Below, piece after piece: positions 45,266 to 54,235 of a DNA stretch of 64,000 nt; position 1 is the stretch's first letter, and every line of letters starts with the position of its first letter. Below the pieces are notes generated by a model, which did not search any database, was not told the origin of the DNA, and saw only the letters and a list, made by a program, of their open reading frames with translations. The position numbers were made by a program, and so were the translations under genes. The DNA comes from Cellulomonas gilvus ATCC 13127 (lineage in GTDB: Bacteria; Actinomycetota; Actinomycetes; Actinomycetales; Cellulomonadaceae), in contig NC_015671.1 in the NCBI RefSeq assembly GCF_000218545.1, forward strand, positions 2,852,001 through 2,916,000. Direction: 5' to 3'.

Positions 45266-47581
45266 TCACGGCACCTTGGCGGGCTCCGACTCGGCGATGG
45301 CCTGGCTCAGCGCACCCTCCTGGTCCACGCGCGCGGCGCGCAGCCGCGACGCGATCACGGCCCCGAACGCGATGAGCGCCGCGACCACCGCGATGGTCAG
45401 GCGCAGGACGGTGTTGGCGTCCTCGCCGATCGAGACGGCCACGACCGCGGGGGCGATGAGCAGCGCCACCAGGTTCATCACCTTGATGAGCGGGTTGATC
45501 GCGGGCCCCGCGGTGTCCTTGAACGGGTCACCCACGGTGTCGCCGATCACCGCGGCGGCGTGCGCGGGCGAGTTCTTGCCGCCGTAGTGCCCGTCCTCGA
45601 TGATCTTCTTCGCGTTGTCCCACGTGCCGCCCGCGTTCGCCAGGAACACGGCCATGAGCACGCCCGTGCCGATCGCCCCCGCGAGGAACCCCGCGAGCGG
45701 GCCGATGCCCAGCCCGAACCCGACCGCGATGGGCGCGAACGCCGCGAGCAGTCCGGGCGTCGCCAGCTCGCGCAGCGAGTCCCGCGTGCAGATGTCCACG
45801 ACCTTGCCGTACTCGGGCCGCACCTCGTGCGTCATGATCCCGGGGTTGTCGCGGAACTGGCGGCGCACCTCGAACACGATCGCACCCGCGGCGCGAGTCA
45901 CGGCGTCGATCGCCAGGCCCGAGAACAGGAACACGGTCGCGCCGCCCAGGATCACGCCGACCAGCGTGACGGGGCTGATGATGTCGTACCGCATCATCGC
46001 CGCGACCAGGTCGTCGACCGGGCCCCCGGCACCGCCCACCTCGCGCAGCTTGCTCTCCACCGCGTCGGCGTAGGAGCCGAACAGCGCGGTGGCCGCGAGC
46101 ACGGCCGTCGCGATCGCGATGCCCTTGGTGACCGCCTTGGTGGTGTTCCCCACGGCGTCGAGGTCGGTGAGGATCTGCGCACCCTCCGGCGTCACGTCGC
46201 CGGACATCTCCGCGATGCCCTGCGCGTTGTCCGAGACGGGCCCGAACGTGTCCATCGCGACGATCACGCCCACCGTGGTGAGCAGGCCGCAGCCCGCGAG
46301 CGCGATCAGGAACAGCGACAGCCACACGGACCCGCCCGCGATCAGGAACACGCCGCAGATCGCCGCCGCGATGATGCCCGCGGTGTAGACCGCGGACTCG
46401 AAGCCCACGCCGATCCCGGACAGCACCACGGTGGCCGCGCCCGTGCGGGTCGTCGCCGCGACGTGGAGCGTCGGCTTGCTCGTCGTGCCCGTGAAGTACC
46501 CGGTGACCCACAGGATGACGCCCGCCAGGACCACGCCGATCGCGACCGCCGCGGTCGCGATGAGCCGCGGGTCCCCGCCGTGCGTCTCGAGCCCCGCGGT
46601 GCCGCCCGTGAGCTCGGCGAACGACGACGGCAGGTAGGTGAACGCGGCGATGCCGGCGAGCAGCACGCCCACCACCGCCGAGGTGTAGAAGCCGCGGTTG
46701 ATCGCGGTCAGCCCGCTCTCCTCGCCCCGGACGCGCGTGATCGCGACGCCCAGCGCGGCGACGAGCGCACCCACGGCCGTGACGATGAGCGGGAACACGA
46801 GCCCCTGCTCGCCGAACGCCGCCTTGCCCAGGATCAGCGCCGCGACGAGCGTCACCGCGTAGGACTCGAACAGGTCCGCGGCCATGCCGGCGCAGTCCCC
46901 GACGTTGTCGCCCACGTTGTCCGCGATGGTCGCCGCGTTGCGCGGGTCGTCCTCCGGGATGCCGTGCTCGACCTTCCCGACGAGGTCGGCACCCACGTCC
47001 GCCGCCTTGGTGAAGATGCCGCCGCCCACGCGCATGAACATCGCGAGCAGCGCGGCCCCGAAGCCGAAGCCCTCGAGCACCGCGGGTGCCTCGCCCCGGT
47101 ACAGCAGCACCACGCCCGCGGCGCCCAGCAGGCCCAGGCCCACCACGGACATCCCGACGACCCCGCCGGTGCGGAACGCGATGCGCGCCCCCTCGGCCCG
47201 ACCGCCCGGCGTGGACGCCGCGGCCGCCACGCGCAGGTTGGCGCGCGTCGCGAGCCACATGCCCAGGAACCCGATGGACGCCGAGAACCCCGCCCCGATC
47301 AGGAAGAACACCGAGCGCCCGACCTTGACGCCCCCGTCCCCCGGCAGCAGGAACAGCAGCGCGCAGACCACCACCGCGAACAGCGCCAACGTGCGGAACT
47401 GGCGGTTCAGGTAGGCCGAGGCCCCCTCCTGCACCGCCCTGGCGATCTCCTGCATCGACGCCGTGCCCTCGCCTGCGGCCAGCACCTGCCGCCGCAGCAC
47501 CGCTGCGACCACCAGCGACGCGACTGCCAACCCCGCGATGACCCCGACGATCGCCAGGCTCGTGGAACCGAGCTCGACCAT
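45266..47581 (-). CDS. hppA: Membrane-bound proton-pumping inorganic pyrophosphatase
   Basis: 771-aa integral membrane enzyme hydrolysing PPi and pumping H+ across the membrane. Hallmarks are GGGIFTKAADVGADLVGKVE, the catalytic EDDPRNAATIADNVGDNVGD, DTFGPVSDNAQGIAEMSGDV, GGTWDNAKKIIEDGHYGGK and VIGDTVGDPFKDTAGPAINP. About 16 membrane segments are visible. In GNTTKAVTKG the residue after TT is Lys, which in this family marks the K+-independent type (K+-dependent enzymes have Ala). ATG at 47581 follows GGAGGGTGC. The longer frame from 47665 has no ribosome site. Diverges from the ECF array. Confidence 0.96.
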   Translation of the reverse strand: MVELGSTSLAIVGVIAGLAVASLVVAAVLRRQVLAAGEGTASMQEIARAVQEGASAYLNRQFRTLALFAVVVCALLFLLPGDGGVKVGRSVFFLIGAGFSASIGFLGMWLATRANLRVAAAASTPGGRAEGARIAFRTGGVVGMSVVGLGLLGAAGVVLLYRGEAPAVLEGFGFGAALLAMFMRVGGGIFTKAADVGADLVGKVEHGIPEDDPRNAATIADNVGDNVGDCAGMAADLFESYAVTLVAALILGKAAFGEQGLVFPLIVTAVGALVAALGVAITRVRGEESGLTAINRGFYTSAVVGVLLAGIAAFTYLPSSFAELTGGTAGLETHGGDPRLIATAAVAIGVVLAGVILWVTGYFTGTTSKPTLHVAATTRTGAATVVLSGIGVGFESAVYTAGIIAAAICGVFLIAGGSVWLSLFLIALAGCGLLTTVGVIVAMDTFGPVSDNAQGIAEMSGDVTPEGAQILTDLDAVGNTTKAVTKGIAIATAVLAATALFGSYADAVESKLREVGGAGGPVDDLVAAMMRYDIISPVTLVGVILGGATVFLFSGLAIDAVTRAAGAIVFEVRRQFRDNPGIMTHEVRPEYGKVVDICTRDSLRELATPGLLAAFAPIAVGFGLGIGPLAGFLAGAIGTGVLMAVFLANAGGTWDNAKKIIEDGHYGGKNSPAHAAAVIGDTVGDPFKDTAGPAINPLIKVMNLVALLIAPAVVAVSIGEDANTVLRLTIAVVAALIAFGAVIASRLRAARVDQEGALSQAIAESEPAKVP

Positions 47582-47727
47582 GCACCCTCCCCCGGACACG
47601 GACGCACCCCCCGCGCGCCCGTTCAGCGCGGCCCCGTTGCCGCGCGATCCGCGCAGTCTAGCCACGGCGTGTCACGGGGACGCGACGGGCCGACGACGCC
47701 TGGCTGACGCGAGATCGACGCGCCGGT

Positions 47728-47754
47728 GCAACCTTTCGGCACCCGCCGGACGTC
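47728..47754 (+). promoter_or_regulatory. ECF-type promoter before sigma gene 1
   Basis: GCAACC (47728-47733), 17-base spacer, CGTC (47751-47754), matching the actinobacterial SigE-type pattern. The expected start is near 47761, giving a leader of about 37 bases. The same pattern precedes sigma genes 2 and 3, so each may be autoregulated. Confidence 0.72.
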
Positions 47755-47797
47755 CAGGTGATGAAGGGTGTGGTCCGACGAGGTGGAAGGGGGCGAG

Positions 47798-48361
47798 GTG
47801 CCGCACAGGGCAGACGACGTGCTCACCGAGCTGGTCCACCGACGCGGACCCGCGCTCGTGGCGTACGCGCACCTGCTCAGCGGGGACCACGCGGCGGCGC
47901 AGGACCTGGTGCAGGACGCCCTGGTCCGGGTGTTCGGCCGGCTCCGGCGCGGCTTCACCCCCGACTCCGCCGAGGCCTACGTGCGCCGCGCGATCCTCAC
48001 CGTGTTCCTCGACGACCGCCGGCGTCAGGGCCGGTTCGCGGGCGTGCGGCACGTCGTCGCGACGCCCGACGAGGCCCCACCCGAACCGCCGGCCGACGCC
48101 CGCCTGGACCTGCGCACCGCGCTCGCCACGCTCGGCCCGCAGCACCGCGCCGCCGTGGTGCTGCGCTACTACGACGACCTGACCGTGCCCGAGGTCGCCG
48201 CCTGCATGAACGTCTCCACCGGCACAGCCAAGCGCTACGTGCACGACGCCCTGCGTCGGCTCGAGGGCGTCCTGGGCCCGCTCGCCACCGGGGACGACGA
48301 CGAGGCGACGGCCGTGGTGCCGCTGGCAGCCCGCTCCCGCGCGGGCGAGGAGGACTCATGA
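47798..48361 (+). CDS. ECF sigma factor 1 (SigE family)
   Basis: 187-aa group 4 sigma factor. Region 2 is GPALVAYAHLLSGDHAAAQD followed by LVQDALVRVF and EAYVRRAILTVFLDDRRR (-10 recognition). Region 4 is ATLGPQHRAAVVLRYYDDLT with the helix-turn-helix VPEVAACMNVSTGTAKRYV (-35 recognition). GTG at 47798 is chosen because GGAAGGGGGCGAG precedes it and it aligns with the starts of sigma 2 and 3. The frame opens at a GTG 30 bases earlier, which is nearly at the predicted transcript start. It overlaps the next gene by ATGA, so sigma and membrane protein are made together. Confidence 0.9.
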   Translation: MPHRADDVLTELVHRRGPALVAYAHLLSGDHAAAQDLVQDALVRVFGRLRRGFTPDSAEAYVRRAILTVFLDDRRRQGRFAGVRHVVATPDEAPPEPPADARLDLRTALATLGPQHRAAVVLRYYDDLTVPEVAACMNVSTGTAKRYVHDALRRLEGVLGPLATGDDDEATAVVPLAARSRAGEEDS

Positions 48362-50640
48362 ACGACGACCTGCGCTCGCGCCTGCACGCCCTCGGCGACT
48401 CACCTGACCTCAACCGGCCGGTGACCGACCTCGACGCGGTGGTGCGGCGCGCCCGAACCCGGCGTCAGCGCTCCGGCCGGATGCTCGCGGGCGGCGTGAC
48501 CGTCGCTCTCGTCGTCGCGGGCACGGCCGCCGCCGTGCCCCGCCTCTCCCACGACCCACGGCCCGCGGTCGACCGCGACACCCCTGACCTCCCCGCCGCG
48601 TGCCTCCTCACGCCCGAGCAGATGGCCGCTCAGGACGGCGGCGCACCCCGGGATTGGAAGATCACCGCGACCCCCAGCGACTTCGGCACCCGCTCGCCCC
48701 GCACCAGCGGGCTGGAGGTGGCGCTCGACGTGGGTTTCCCGCTCTTCGCAGACCGCTCCGCGGACCTCCCGGAGCTGTCGGGCTGGATCTACGGGGTGAC
48801 GACCGCGGTCGCGCGGGACGGTCGGGTGGTCGCCGTCCTCGGTGGCGACCCCGCTCCGACCATCAGCGAGGCGCAGAGCATGGCCGTGGACGTGACCCCC
48901 CAGCCCGTACCCCTGCGCACCGATGTCGAGGCACCGCTCATCTCGTGCGAGACGGGCGAGCGCACGGTGCTCGGCTCGGGCACGTACCAGCTGCTCGTCA
49001 CGGTGACCGCGGCGCTGGTGCGGAGCGCCGACTCCTCGGGCGGCACGGAGATCACGATGGAGCGCACCGTGGTGCGCACGACGAGCGAGCCGCTCGACGT
49101 CGAGGTGACCGCGGGCAGCGACGCCGCAGGCCCGCTCGCGTGCGGCGCCACCGACAGCCGGCTGCACGCCCTCGCGGACCCGCAGCAGAACCCCGCGCCC
49201 GTACGCGTCACGGTGGACGCCGCGGCGTCGTCCGTGGCGAGCGGTGGCGACATCCACTTCACGACCACGGCCCACAACGACACCGGCGACCACCTCACCG
49301 GGTGGGCCGACCAGCCCCATGCGGTCCTCACGCGCGACGGTGCGATCGTGGGCGGGCTCGAGCCCTCCGAGGCCGTCGCCCTCGAGCTCGATCTCGACGC
49401 CGGGTCATCGGAGTCCTTCCCGACCTGGACGGGCCTGCGTGCGTGCACGCCCGAGGGCGGGAACGGAGCAGGTCTGCCCCCCGGGAGCTACGAGCTCTGG
49501 ACCGTCATGGGCTTCACGGTGGGCACACCTGGCGCTGCGGCCGTACGAGACTGGCAGGCTGCCGGCGGCCCGTGGGCGCTCGAGATCACGGCCTCCCCGG
49601 ACGGGCCCGACGAGCCCGTGCCGCCGGCCGCGTGCGGACTCGTGACCGAGGAGCTCGCAGCCGACGACTTCGGCATCCCGAGCCGGACCGAGCCCAGCGC
49701 GACCGAGCCGACAGGTGACGACCAGTGGCTCTCGGCCGAGTCGGAGGTCGTCGCGACGTCCGTGCGACCGGCGCTGGACGGACCGTGGCGGCTCACCACG
49801 CAGATCGACGTGGACCCAGGTCCGGGGAACGAGCTCCTGGGCCCGCCGGACGGCTGGACCTACGGGTCGACGGTCGTGCTGATGCAGGACGACGTGGTCG
49901 TCGCCGTGCTGGGTACGGGCACAGCCCCGCCTCGCGCCGACGCGCGAGACATGGACGTCGATGCGCCGCGGCGGACCTTCCCGCTCGCCACCGAGGTCGA
50001 GGCAGCGCCGATCTCCTGCGCCACGGGCGAGCGCGCCGTGCTCGAGCCGGGCCTCTACCAGCTCGTCTCGTCGACGACCGCGGGTGTGGTGGTCGACGAC
50101 GACGACATCCGCGTGATCCGCGCGACCAGCGTGCCCGTGGAGGTGCGCGTCACCGCGGACTCGATCGCCGCCGGTCCCCTGGGCTGCGGCGCGACCGACG
50201 ACGAGCTGCGCGCGCTGGCTGATCCACCCGTCAACCCGTCCCCGCTACGTCTTGCCGCTGCGCCCGCGACGGTGATCGGCGAGGGCACCCCCCTGACCTT
50301 CCCGGTCACCGCCACCAACAACGCACCGGGCCCGCAGGACGTCGAGGCGAGCATGCCGGTCGTCGTGGTGACGCGTGGCGGCACGATCGTCGGAGGGCTC
50401 GACGCCGTCGACGACAGGACCGTGGTGATCGCGGGTGATGCCACCCGCGAGCTCGAGGCGTCGACCGCGCTGCGCTCGTGCGGCCTCGCCACGCAGCCCG
50501 CCCCGCTCCCGCCCGGCACCTACGAGCTGTGGGTCCTGGTCCCGGTGGTCACCTCGCTCGCCGACTTCGCCCGCCCGGGCGACCAGGGCTCCTGGCTGAC
50601 AACGGCCGGCCCCTTCCCCCTCCAGATCACCACCCCCTGA
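48358..50640 (+). CDS. Membrane protein partner of sigma 1, with duplicated outer domain
   Basis: 760 aa. A short cytoplasmic head with the basic stretch ARTRRQRSGR (about 30-42) is followed by one membrane helix (MLAGGVTVALVVAGTAAAVP). The outer part is a tandem duplication, about residues 78-415 and 422-760. Each copy opens with AAC and contains VVAVLG, an ISC(E/A)TGER(T/A)VL motif, LGCGATD-like and LADP-x-NP motifs, VVxTRxGxIVGGL and a LPPGxYELW ending. It begins with the ATGA overlap after GCGAGGAGGACTC. By position and topology it is a likely anti-sigma factor, but no zinc-type (HxxxCxxC) anti-sigma domain is seen, so this would be an atypical class. Confidence 0.83.
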   Translation: MNDDLRSRLHALGDSPDLNRPVTDLDAVVRRARTRRQRSGRMLAGGVTVALVVAGTAAAVPRLSHDPRPAVDRDTPDLPAACLLTPEQMAAQDGGAPRDWKITATPSDFGTRSPRTSGLEVALDVGFPLFADRSADLPELSGWIYGVTTAVARDGRVVAVLGGDPAPTISEAQSMAVDVTPQPVPLRTDVEAPLISCETGERTVLGSGTYQLLVTVTAALVRSADSSGGTEITMERTVVRTTSEPLDVEVTAGSDAAGPLACGATDSRLHALADPQQNPAPVRVTVDAAASSVASGGDIHFTTTAHNDTGDHLTGWADQPHAVLTRDGAIVGGLEPSEAVALELDLDAGSSESFPTWTGLRACTPEGGNGAGLPPGSYELWTVMGFTVGTPGAAAVRDWQAAGGPWALEITASPDGPDEPVPPAACGLVTEELAADDFGIPSRTEPSATEPTGDDQWLSAESEVVATSVRPALDGPWRLTTQIDVDPGPGNELLGPPDGWTYGSTVVLMQDDVVVAVLGTGTAPPRADARDMDVDAPRRTFPLATEVEAAPISCATGERAVLEPGLYQLVSSTTAGVVVDDDDIRVIRATSVPVEVRVTADSIAAGPLGCGATDDELRALADPPVNPSPLRLAAAPATVIGEGTPLTFPVTATNNAPGPQDVEASMPVVVVTRGGTIVGGLDAVDDRTVVIAGDATRELEASTALRSCGLATQPAPLPPGTYELWVLVPVVTSLADFARPGDQGSWLTTAGPFPLQITTP

Positions 50641-50669
50641 CCCCCTCCCCTCACCCCCCGGGGGGCCGA

Positions 50670-50716
50670 GGATTGAGAGGTTCTGGCGACGAATCGCCAC
50701 CAGAACCTCTCAATCC
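50670..50716. repeat. Long palindromic hairpin, copy 1
   Basis: 17-bp perfect arms (50670-50686 and 50700-50716), with an alternative inner stem GGCGA-CGAA-TCGCC. It lies 30 bases after the sigma-1 partner gene and can act as terminator. A diverged second copy lies 105 bases on. The 278-base gap to the next gene holds only these repeats and a promoter. Confidence 0.85.
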
Positions 50717-50774
50717 CGGCGCCGGGGGCGGGGGCGAGGGGCAGGGCGGCGGGCCAGGTCCCCGGGCCGGGTGG

Positions 50775-50823
50775 GGCTTAAGAGGTTGTGGCGACATATG
50801 GGCGCCAGGAGCTCCCATTCCTG
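50775..50823. repeat. Diverged palindromic element, copy 2
   Basis: The first 21 bases match copy 1 (50670-50690) at 18 positions, and the rest aligns with gaps and substitutions. Arm complementarity is largely lost (GGCGCC remains). It looks like a decaying duplicate. Confidence 0.6.
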
Positions 50824-50842
50824 GGCGGGGTGGGGGTGGGGT

Positions 50843-50868
50843 ACAACGGTTCGGAGTGCTGGGGCGTC
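50843..50868 (+). promoter_or_regulatory. ECF-type promoter before sigma gene 2
   Basis: ACAACG (50843-50848), 16-base spacer, CGTC (50865-50868). Both this and the sigma-1 promoter share TTCGG directly after the -35 region. The expected leader is about 42 bases. Confidence 0.68.
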
Positions 50869-50918
50869 TTGGCTGGTGAGGGCGGCGACCGCCGGCCTCG
50901 TGACCGAGACGGGGTGCT

Positions 50919-51452
50919 GTGCCGGACGACGACGTGCTGACCACGCTGGCCCGCGAGCGCGGGCGTGCGCTGTTCGGCTACGCCTACCTGCTCACGGGTG
51001 ACCGGCCCGCCGCCGAGGACCTGGTGCAGGAGGCGCTGGTGCGCACGTTCGCTCGTCGTCGGACCGGGTTCACGCCCGACGACGCCGAGGCGTACGTCCG
51101 CCGCGCGATCCTCACGGTGTTCCTCGACGACGCCCGCCGCCGGCGTCGCTGGACCGGCGTACGGCACCTGCTGGGCCGGCACGACGAGCCGGGCGGCGAT
51201 CCCGCGCCCGCCGTGGGGGCCGTGCTCGACGTGCAGGCGGCCCTGGCGACGCTGGCCCCGCAGGAGCGCGCCGCCGCGGTGCTGCGCTGGTGCGAGGACC
51301 TGACCGTGCCGGAGGTCGCGGCCCGCATGGGCCTGGCCGTCGGCACCGTCAAGAGGTACCTGTCCACCGCCGGTCACAAGCTCGAGGCGCTGCTCGGTCC
51401 GCTCCCGGACGACGAGACGGTGCCACTCACCTCCGGGAGGACCCGGCCATGA
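50919..51452 (+). CDS. ECF sigma factor 2 (SigE family)
   Basis: 177 aa, closely related to sigma 1. Region 2: GRALFGYAYLLTGDRPAAED, LVQEALVRTF, EAYVRRAILTVFLDDARR. Region 4: ATLAPQERAAAVLRWCEDLT, VPEVAARMGLAVGTVKRYL. GTG at 50919 follows GAGACGGGGTGCT. The stop overlaps the next ATG by four bases. The near-identical gene pair organisation points to duplication of a whole sigma/partner module. Confidence 0.9.
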   Translation: MPDDDVLTTLARERGRALFGYAYLLTGDRPAAEDLVQEALVRTFARRRTGFTPDDAEAYVRRAILTVFLDDARRRRRWTGVRHLLGRHDEPGGDPAPAVGAVLDVQAALATLAPQERAAAVLRWCEDLTVPEVAARMGLAVGTVKRYLSTAGHKLEALLGPLPDDETVPLTSGRTRP

Positions 51453-53155
51453 CCGAGCACCACGACCAGCCCCGCAACCCGCTGTCCGACGCGCTGTCGG
51501 CCGCCGAGCACTCTGCCGCGGCCCGCGCCTACGAGGTCCCCGTCGAGCTGGTGCGCACGCGCGCACGGCGTCGTCGGGCCGGTCGCACGGCCGCCGCGGC
51601 CGGTGCGCTCGCGCTCGTCGTCGCGGGCGTCGCGGTCGCCGTGCCGCGCCTCGCGGACGGCGACGGCGGACTGCGGCTCGCCGCGGACGCGGACGCGCCC
51701 GCGCAGTGCAGCGTGTCGCCGGCACAGATCCGTGCGGGCGACGGGGTCGTCGGTGCCGACGGTGGGGACGGCGGATGGGTCGTCGAGACCAGGGTCGTCC
51801 CCGGCACGCTCCAGCCCGCACGGCAGGGGCGGTGGACCATGGCCGTGAGCACGTCCGCGGACATGCAGGCCGCCGACTACGTCGGCACCCCGCTGGGTGG
51901 CTCGATCGCGACGTCCGTCGTGCTGGTGCGCGACGGTGCGGTGGTCGCCGTGCTCGACGGCTCGTACGACATGTCGCTCGAGGAGGCCCGGAGCGTCGCC
52001 GTCGACATGCAGCCGCAGCCGTTCCCCCTGGACGTCGACCTCGCCGGCACCTTCGTCTCGTGCGAGACCGGCGAGGACGCCGTCCTCGACGCGGGCACGT
52101 ACGAGCTGGTGGCGACCTCGACGATCCGCTTTGGCCTCGCGGCCCGCGGCTCCGACGCGCCGGGCGACTCGCACGACGCCCGTTCGACCAGCGAGCCGCT
52201 CCAGGTCGTCGTGCCCGCCGGGAGCAGCACGCCGCTCGCCGGCCCGACGACCTGCGGCGCCACCGACGACGAGCTGCGGGACCTCGCCGACCCGCAGACC
52301 AACCCGGCGCCGCTGCTGCTCAGCGCGAGGTCGGTGCCGCGCACCGCTGCGTCCGGCAAGAACCTGTCGTTGCAGCTCGCGGTCACCAACGACGGCCCCG
52401 CGCACATCGACGCCCGGACCGGCTACCCCGAGGTCGTCCTGGTGCGGGACGGTGTCGTCGTCGGCGGCCCCGGCCCCATCGAGGCCATCGGCATCGACCT
52501 CTCGCTCGACCCGGGTGCGTCGACGCCGCTCGACGCCGGGACGCTCCTGCTGAGCTGCACCGACGACACCACGCCGCTCGAGCCGGGCGACTACGAGATC
52601 TGGGCGCTGTCGACGTTCACGCCGCTGGGTCCCGACGGCGCGCGGGAGACCGACGCCGACGACTGGTCCGCCGCGGCCGGGCCGTGGCCGCTGCAGGTCA
52701 CCGGCGACGCGGTCGTCGACGACCAGATGCCGGGGCTGCTCGAGATGACGTGCGGCACCTCCGCCGACGAGCTCGCGCAGTGGGCCGCGATCACGCAGGA
52801 GTCGCCGCTGGCCGTCGAGGCGACCGCGGCGCCGGCCGACGGCGCGCTCTCCGTCACGGTGACGAACAGCGGGGACGTCCCGGTCACTCTCCTGCCCGAT
52901 CATCTGAGTGCCGGGCTCTCGGACGGCGAGCAGGTGGTGGGCATGGGCCTGACCGCGATGTACGACGCGACCACGACGACGCTCCAGCCGGGCGAGTCCA
53001 CGACGTTCAGCACCACCTACAGCGACCCTGAGGGGTGCGACGGGCCGCTGAGCACCGGGACCTACGACACCTGGGTGGCCCTGGGCGTGACCGTCGACGG
53101 CACCCCGAGCACTCTCGTCGCCGGCCCCGTCCCGGTGGAGCTCGCCACGCCCTGA
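51449..53155 (+). CDS. Membrane protein partner of sigma 2
   Basis: 568 aa. The head (residues 1-48) has ALSAAEHSAAARAYEVPVEL followed by a basic RTRARRRRAGR stretch, then one membrane helix (ALALVVAGVAVAVPRL). The outer part starts AQCSVSPAQIRAGDG and carries one copy of the domain duplicated in the sigma-1 partner: VLVRDGAVVAVLDG, FVSCETGEDAVLDAGTYELV, TCGATDDELRDLADPQTNPA, VVLVRDGVVVGGPGP, LEPGDYEIWAL. A shorter extra beta domain (about 465-568) follows with SVTVTNSGDVPVTLL and TGTYDTWVALGV. A probable regulator of sigma 2, with the outer domain as sensor (inference). Confidence 0.83.
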   Translation: MTEHHDQPRNPLSDALSAAEHSAAARAYEVPVELVRTRARRRRAGRTAAAAGALALVVAGVAVAVPRLADGDGGLRLAADADAPAQCSVSPAQIRAGDGVVGADGGDGGWVVETRVVPGTLQPARQGRWTMAVSTSADMQAADYVGTPLGGSIATSVVLVRDGAVVAVLDGSYDMSLEEARSVAVDMQPQPFPLDVDLAGTFVSCETGEDAVLDAGTYELVATSTIRFGLAARGSDAPGDSHDARSTSEPLQVVVPAGSSTPLAGPTTCGATDDELRDLADPQTNPAPLLLSARSVPRTAASGKNLSLQLAVTNDGPAHIDARTGYPEVVLVRDGVVVGGPGPIEAIGIDLSLDPGASTPLDAGTLLLSCTDDTTPLEPGDYEIWALSTFTPLGPDGARETDADDWSAAAGPWPLQVTGDAVVDDQMPGLLEMTCGTSADELAQWAAITQESPLAVEATAAPADGALSVTVTNSGDVPVTLLPDHLSAGLSDGEQVVGMGLTAMYDATTTTLQPGESTTFSTTYSDPEGCDGPLSTGTYDTWVALGVTVDGTPSTLVAGPVPVELATP

Positions 53156-53159
53156 CCTC

Positions 53160-53291
53160 GTCGAAGGCGAATCCGACGCGTTCGCGGCCGCCGAGCACTC
53201 ACCGCAGGCCCAGGCGTACGAGGTACCCGTCGAGCTGATCCGCACGCGGGCGCGGCGCCGCCGCCGTGCGCGGACGGGCACCGCCGCTGGT
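53160..53291 (+). pseudogene. Start-less 5' remnant of a third membrane partner gene
   Basis: In frame with the following CDS, this stretch encodes AFAAAEHSPQAQAYEVPVEL and IRTRARRRRRARTGTAAG, clearly homologous to the head of the sigma-2 partner. No ATG, GTG or TTG lies in this frame between the stop at 53088 and 53292. Homology begins about 20 bases after the sigma-2 partner stop, so the start codon and its sigma gene appear to have been deleted in a recombination between repeats. Confidence 0.75.
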
Positions 53292-54185
53292 GTGCTCGCC
53301 CTCGTGGCGGCCGTGACGGTCGTGCCGTTCCTGCCGGACGACTCACCACAGCAGACAGTCGCGGCGCCGTCACCCAGCGCGACCCCCGCGTGGCCGGGAC
53401 CCGACCCGACAGCGACCGCGCCCGAGTGCGGGGCCGCGGTCGGGGATCGCGGGAGCACGCCACACGGCATCCGGTGGGGCGTCTCGGACGACGGCCCCGA
53501 CCCGCGGCTGCGGGTCAGCAACCACCGCGACCACGCGGTCCGGGTGACGGGCGCCGACGTCGTGGCGTCGCGCGGCGGCGTGGTCATCGGGAGGACCACC
53601 GCGGACCCGCCCGCGCACGACGACGTCTCGGTCCCGTCCGGCGCCGCCCACCTGCTCCTGGGCTCGTCCGGGTACGGCCCGATCGAGTGGTGCCCGGGCG
53701 TGGTACCGCCCGAGGACTTCAGCACGTGGCTGCTGGTGGACGTGCGCGAGGCCGGCGCGACGAGCGACGAGCGGATCCAGGCCCTCCTGCGGATGGGTAC
53801 CGGCGACGACGACCTCGACCAAGCTGAGCGCGCGGCGCGGGTCACCGACGTCCGCTTCACGACGAGTCCGGACGGGCAGGGCGGGATCGCGGTGACGGCG
53901 ACCAACACGGGCACGCTGCCCGTCCTCGCGGACTTCCGTCACGTGAGCGCCGTCCTCGAGCAGCGCGGCACGATCGTGGCGCAAAGCCTCGTCAACTTCA
54001 CCGCGAGCCCGTGGGAGCCGCTGCCCGTAGGCGGGTCCCGCCGTCTGATGACGATCACGCTCGACCAGCTGTCGCCGCTCGGTGGTCCCGACGAGCGCGT
54101 GCCCGGGCCCGCACTCGCGTGGGTCCGGCTCGGTTCCGACCTGGGGCCGCTCGTCGCGGGGCCGTACGAGGTGGTCGTGCCCTGA
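53292..54185 (+). CDS. Truncated third membrane-partner relative (possibly not expressed)
   Basis: 297 aa from the first available start, a GTG at 53292 that falls inside the membrane helix (LALVAAVTVVPFLPDDSPQQ), with no good ribosome site. The rest is an outer domain with ECGAAVGDRGSTPHGIRWGV, VRVTGADVVASRGGVVIGRT and a terminal AVTATNTGTLPVLADFRHVS that resembles the end of the sigma-2 partner. If translated from here, the cytoplasmic sigma-binding head would be missing and the helix might work as a signal anchor. Probably a decaying gene, although it might still be translated from a non-standard codon upstream. Confidence 0.55.
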   Translation: MLALVAAVTVVPFLPDDSPQQTVAAPSPSATPAWPGPDPTATAPECGAAVGDRGSTPHGIRWGVSDDGPDPRLRVSNHRDHAVRVTGADVVASRGGVVIGRTTADPPAHDDVSVPSGAAHLLLGSSGYGPIEWCPGVVPPEDFSTWLLVDVREAGATSDERIQALLRMGTGDDDLDQAERAARVTDVRFTTSPDGQGGIAVTATNTGTLPVLADFRHVSAVLEQRGTIVAQSLVNFTASPWEPLPVGGSRRLMTITLDQLSPLGGPDERVPGPALAWVRLGSDLGPLVAGPYEVVVP

Positions 54186-54235
54186 CGGGTGAACGGCGGG
54201 TGAACAACTCGGACCCCGGGTCCAGGTGACGCACA

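Noticed and set aside
47761..48100. ATG at 47761 starting a long frame through both sigma-1 and its partner region
   Set aside because: It is in a different frame from the sigma factor. Only its distal part coincides with the partner gene, which has its own ATG and ribosome site at 48358.
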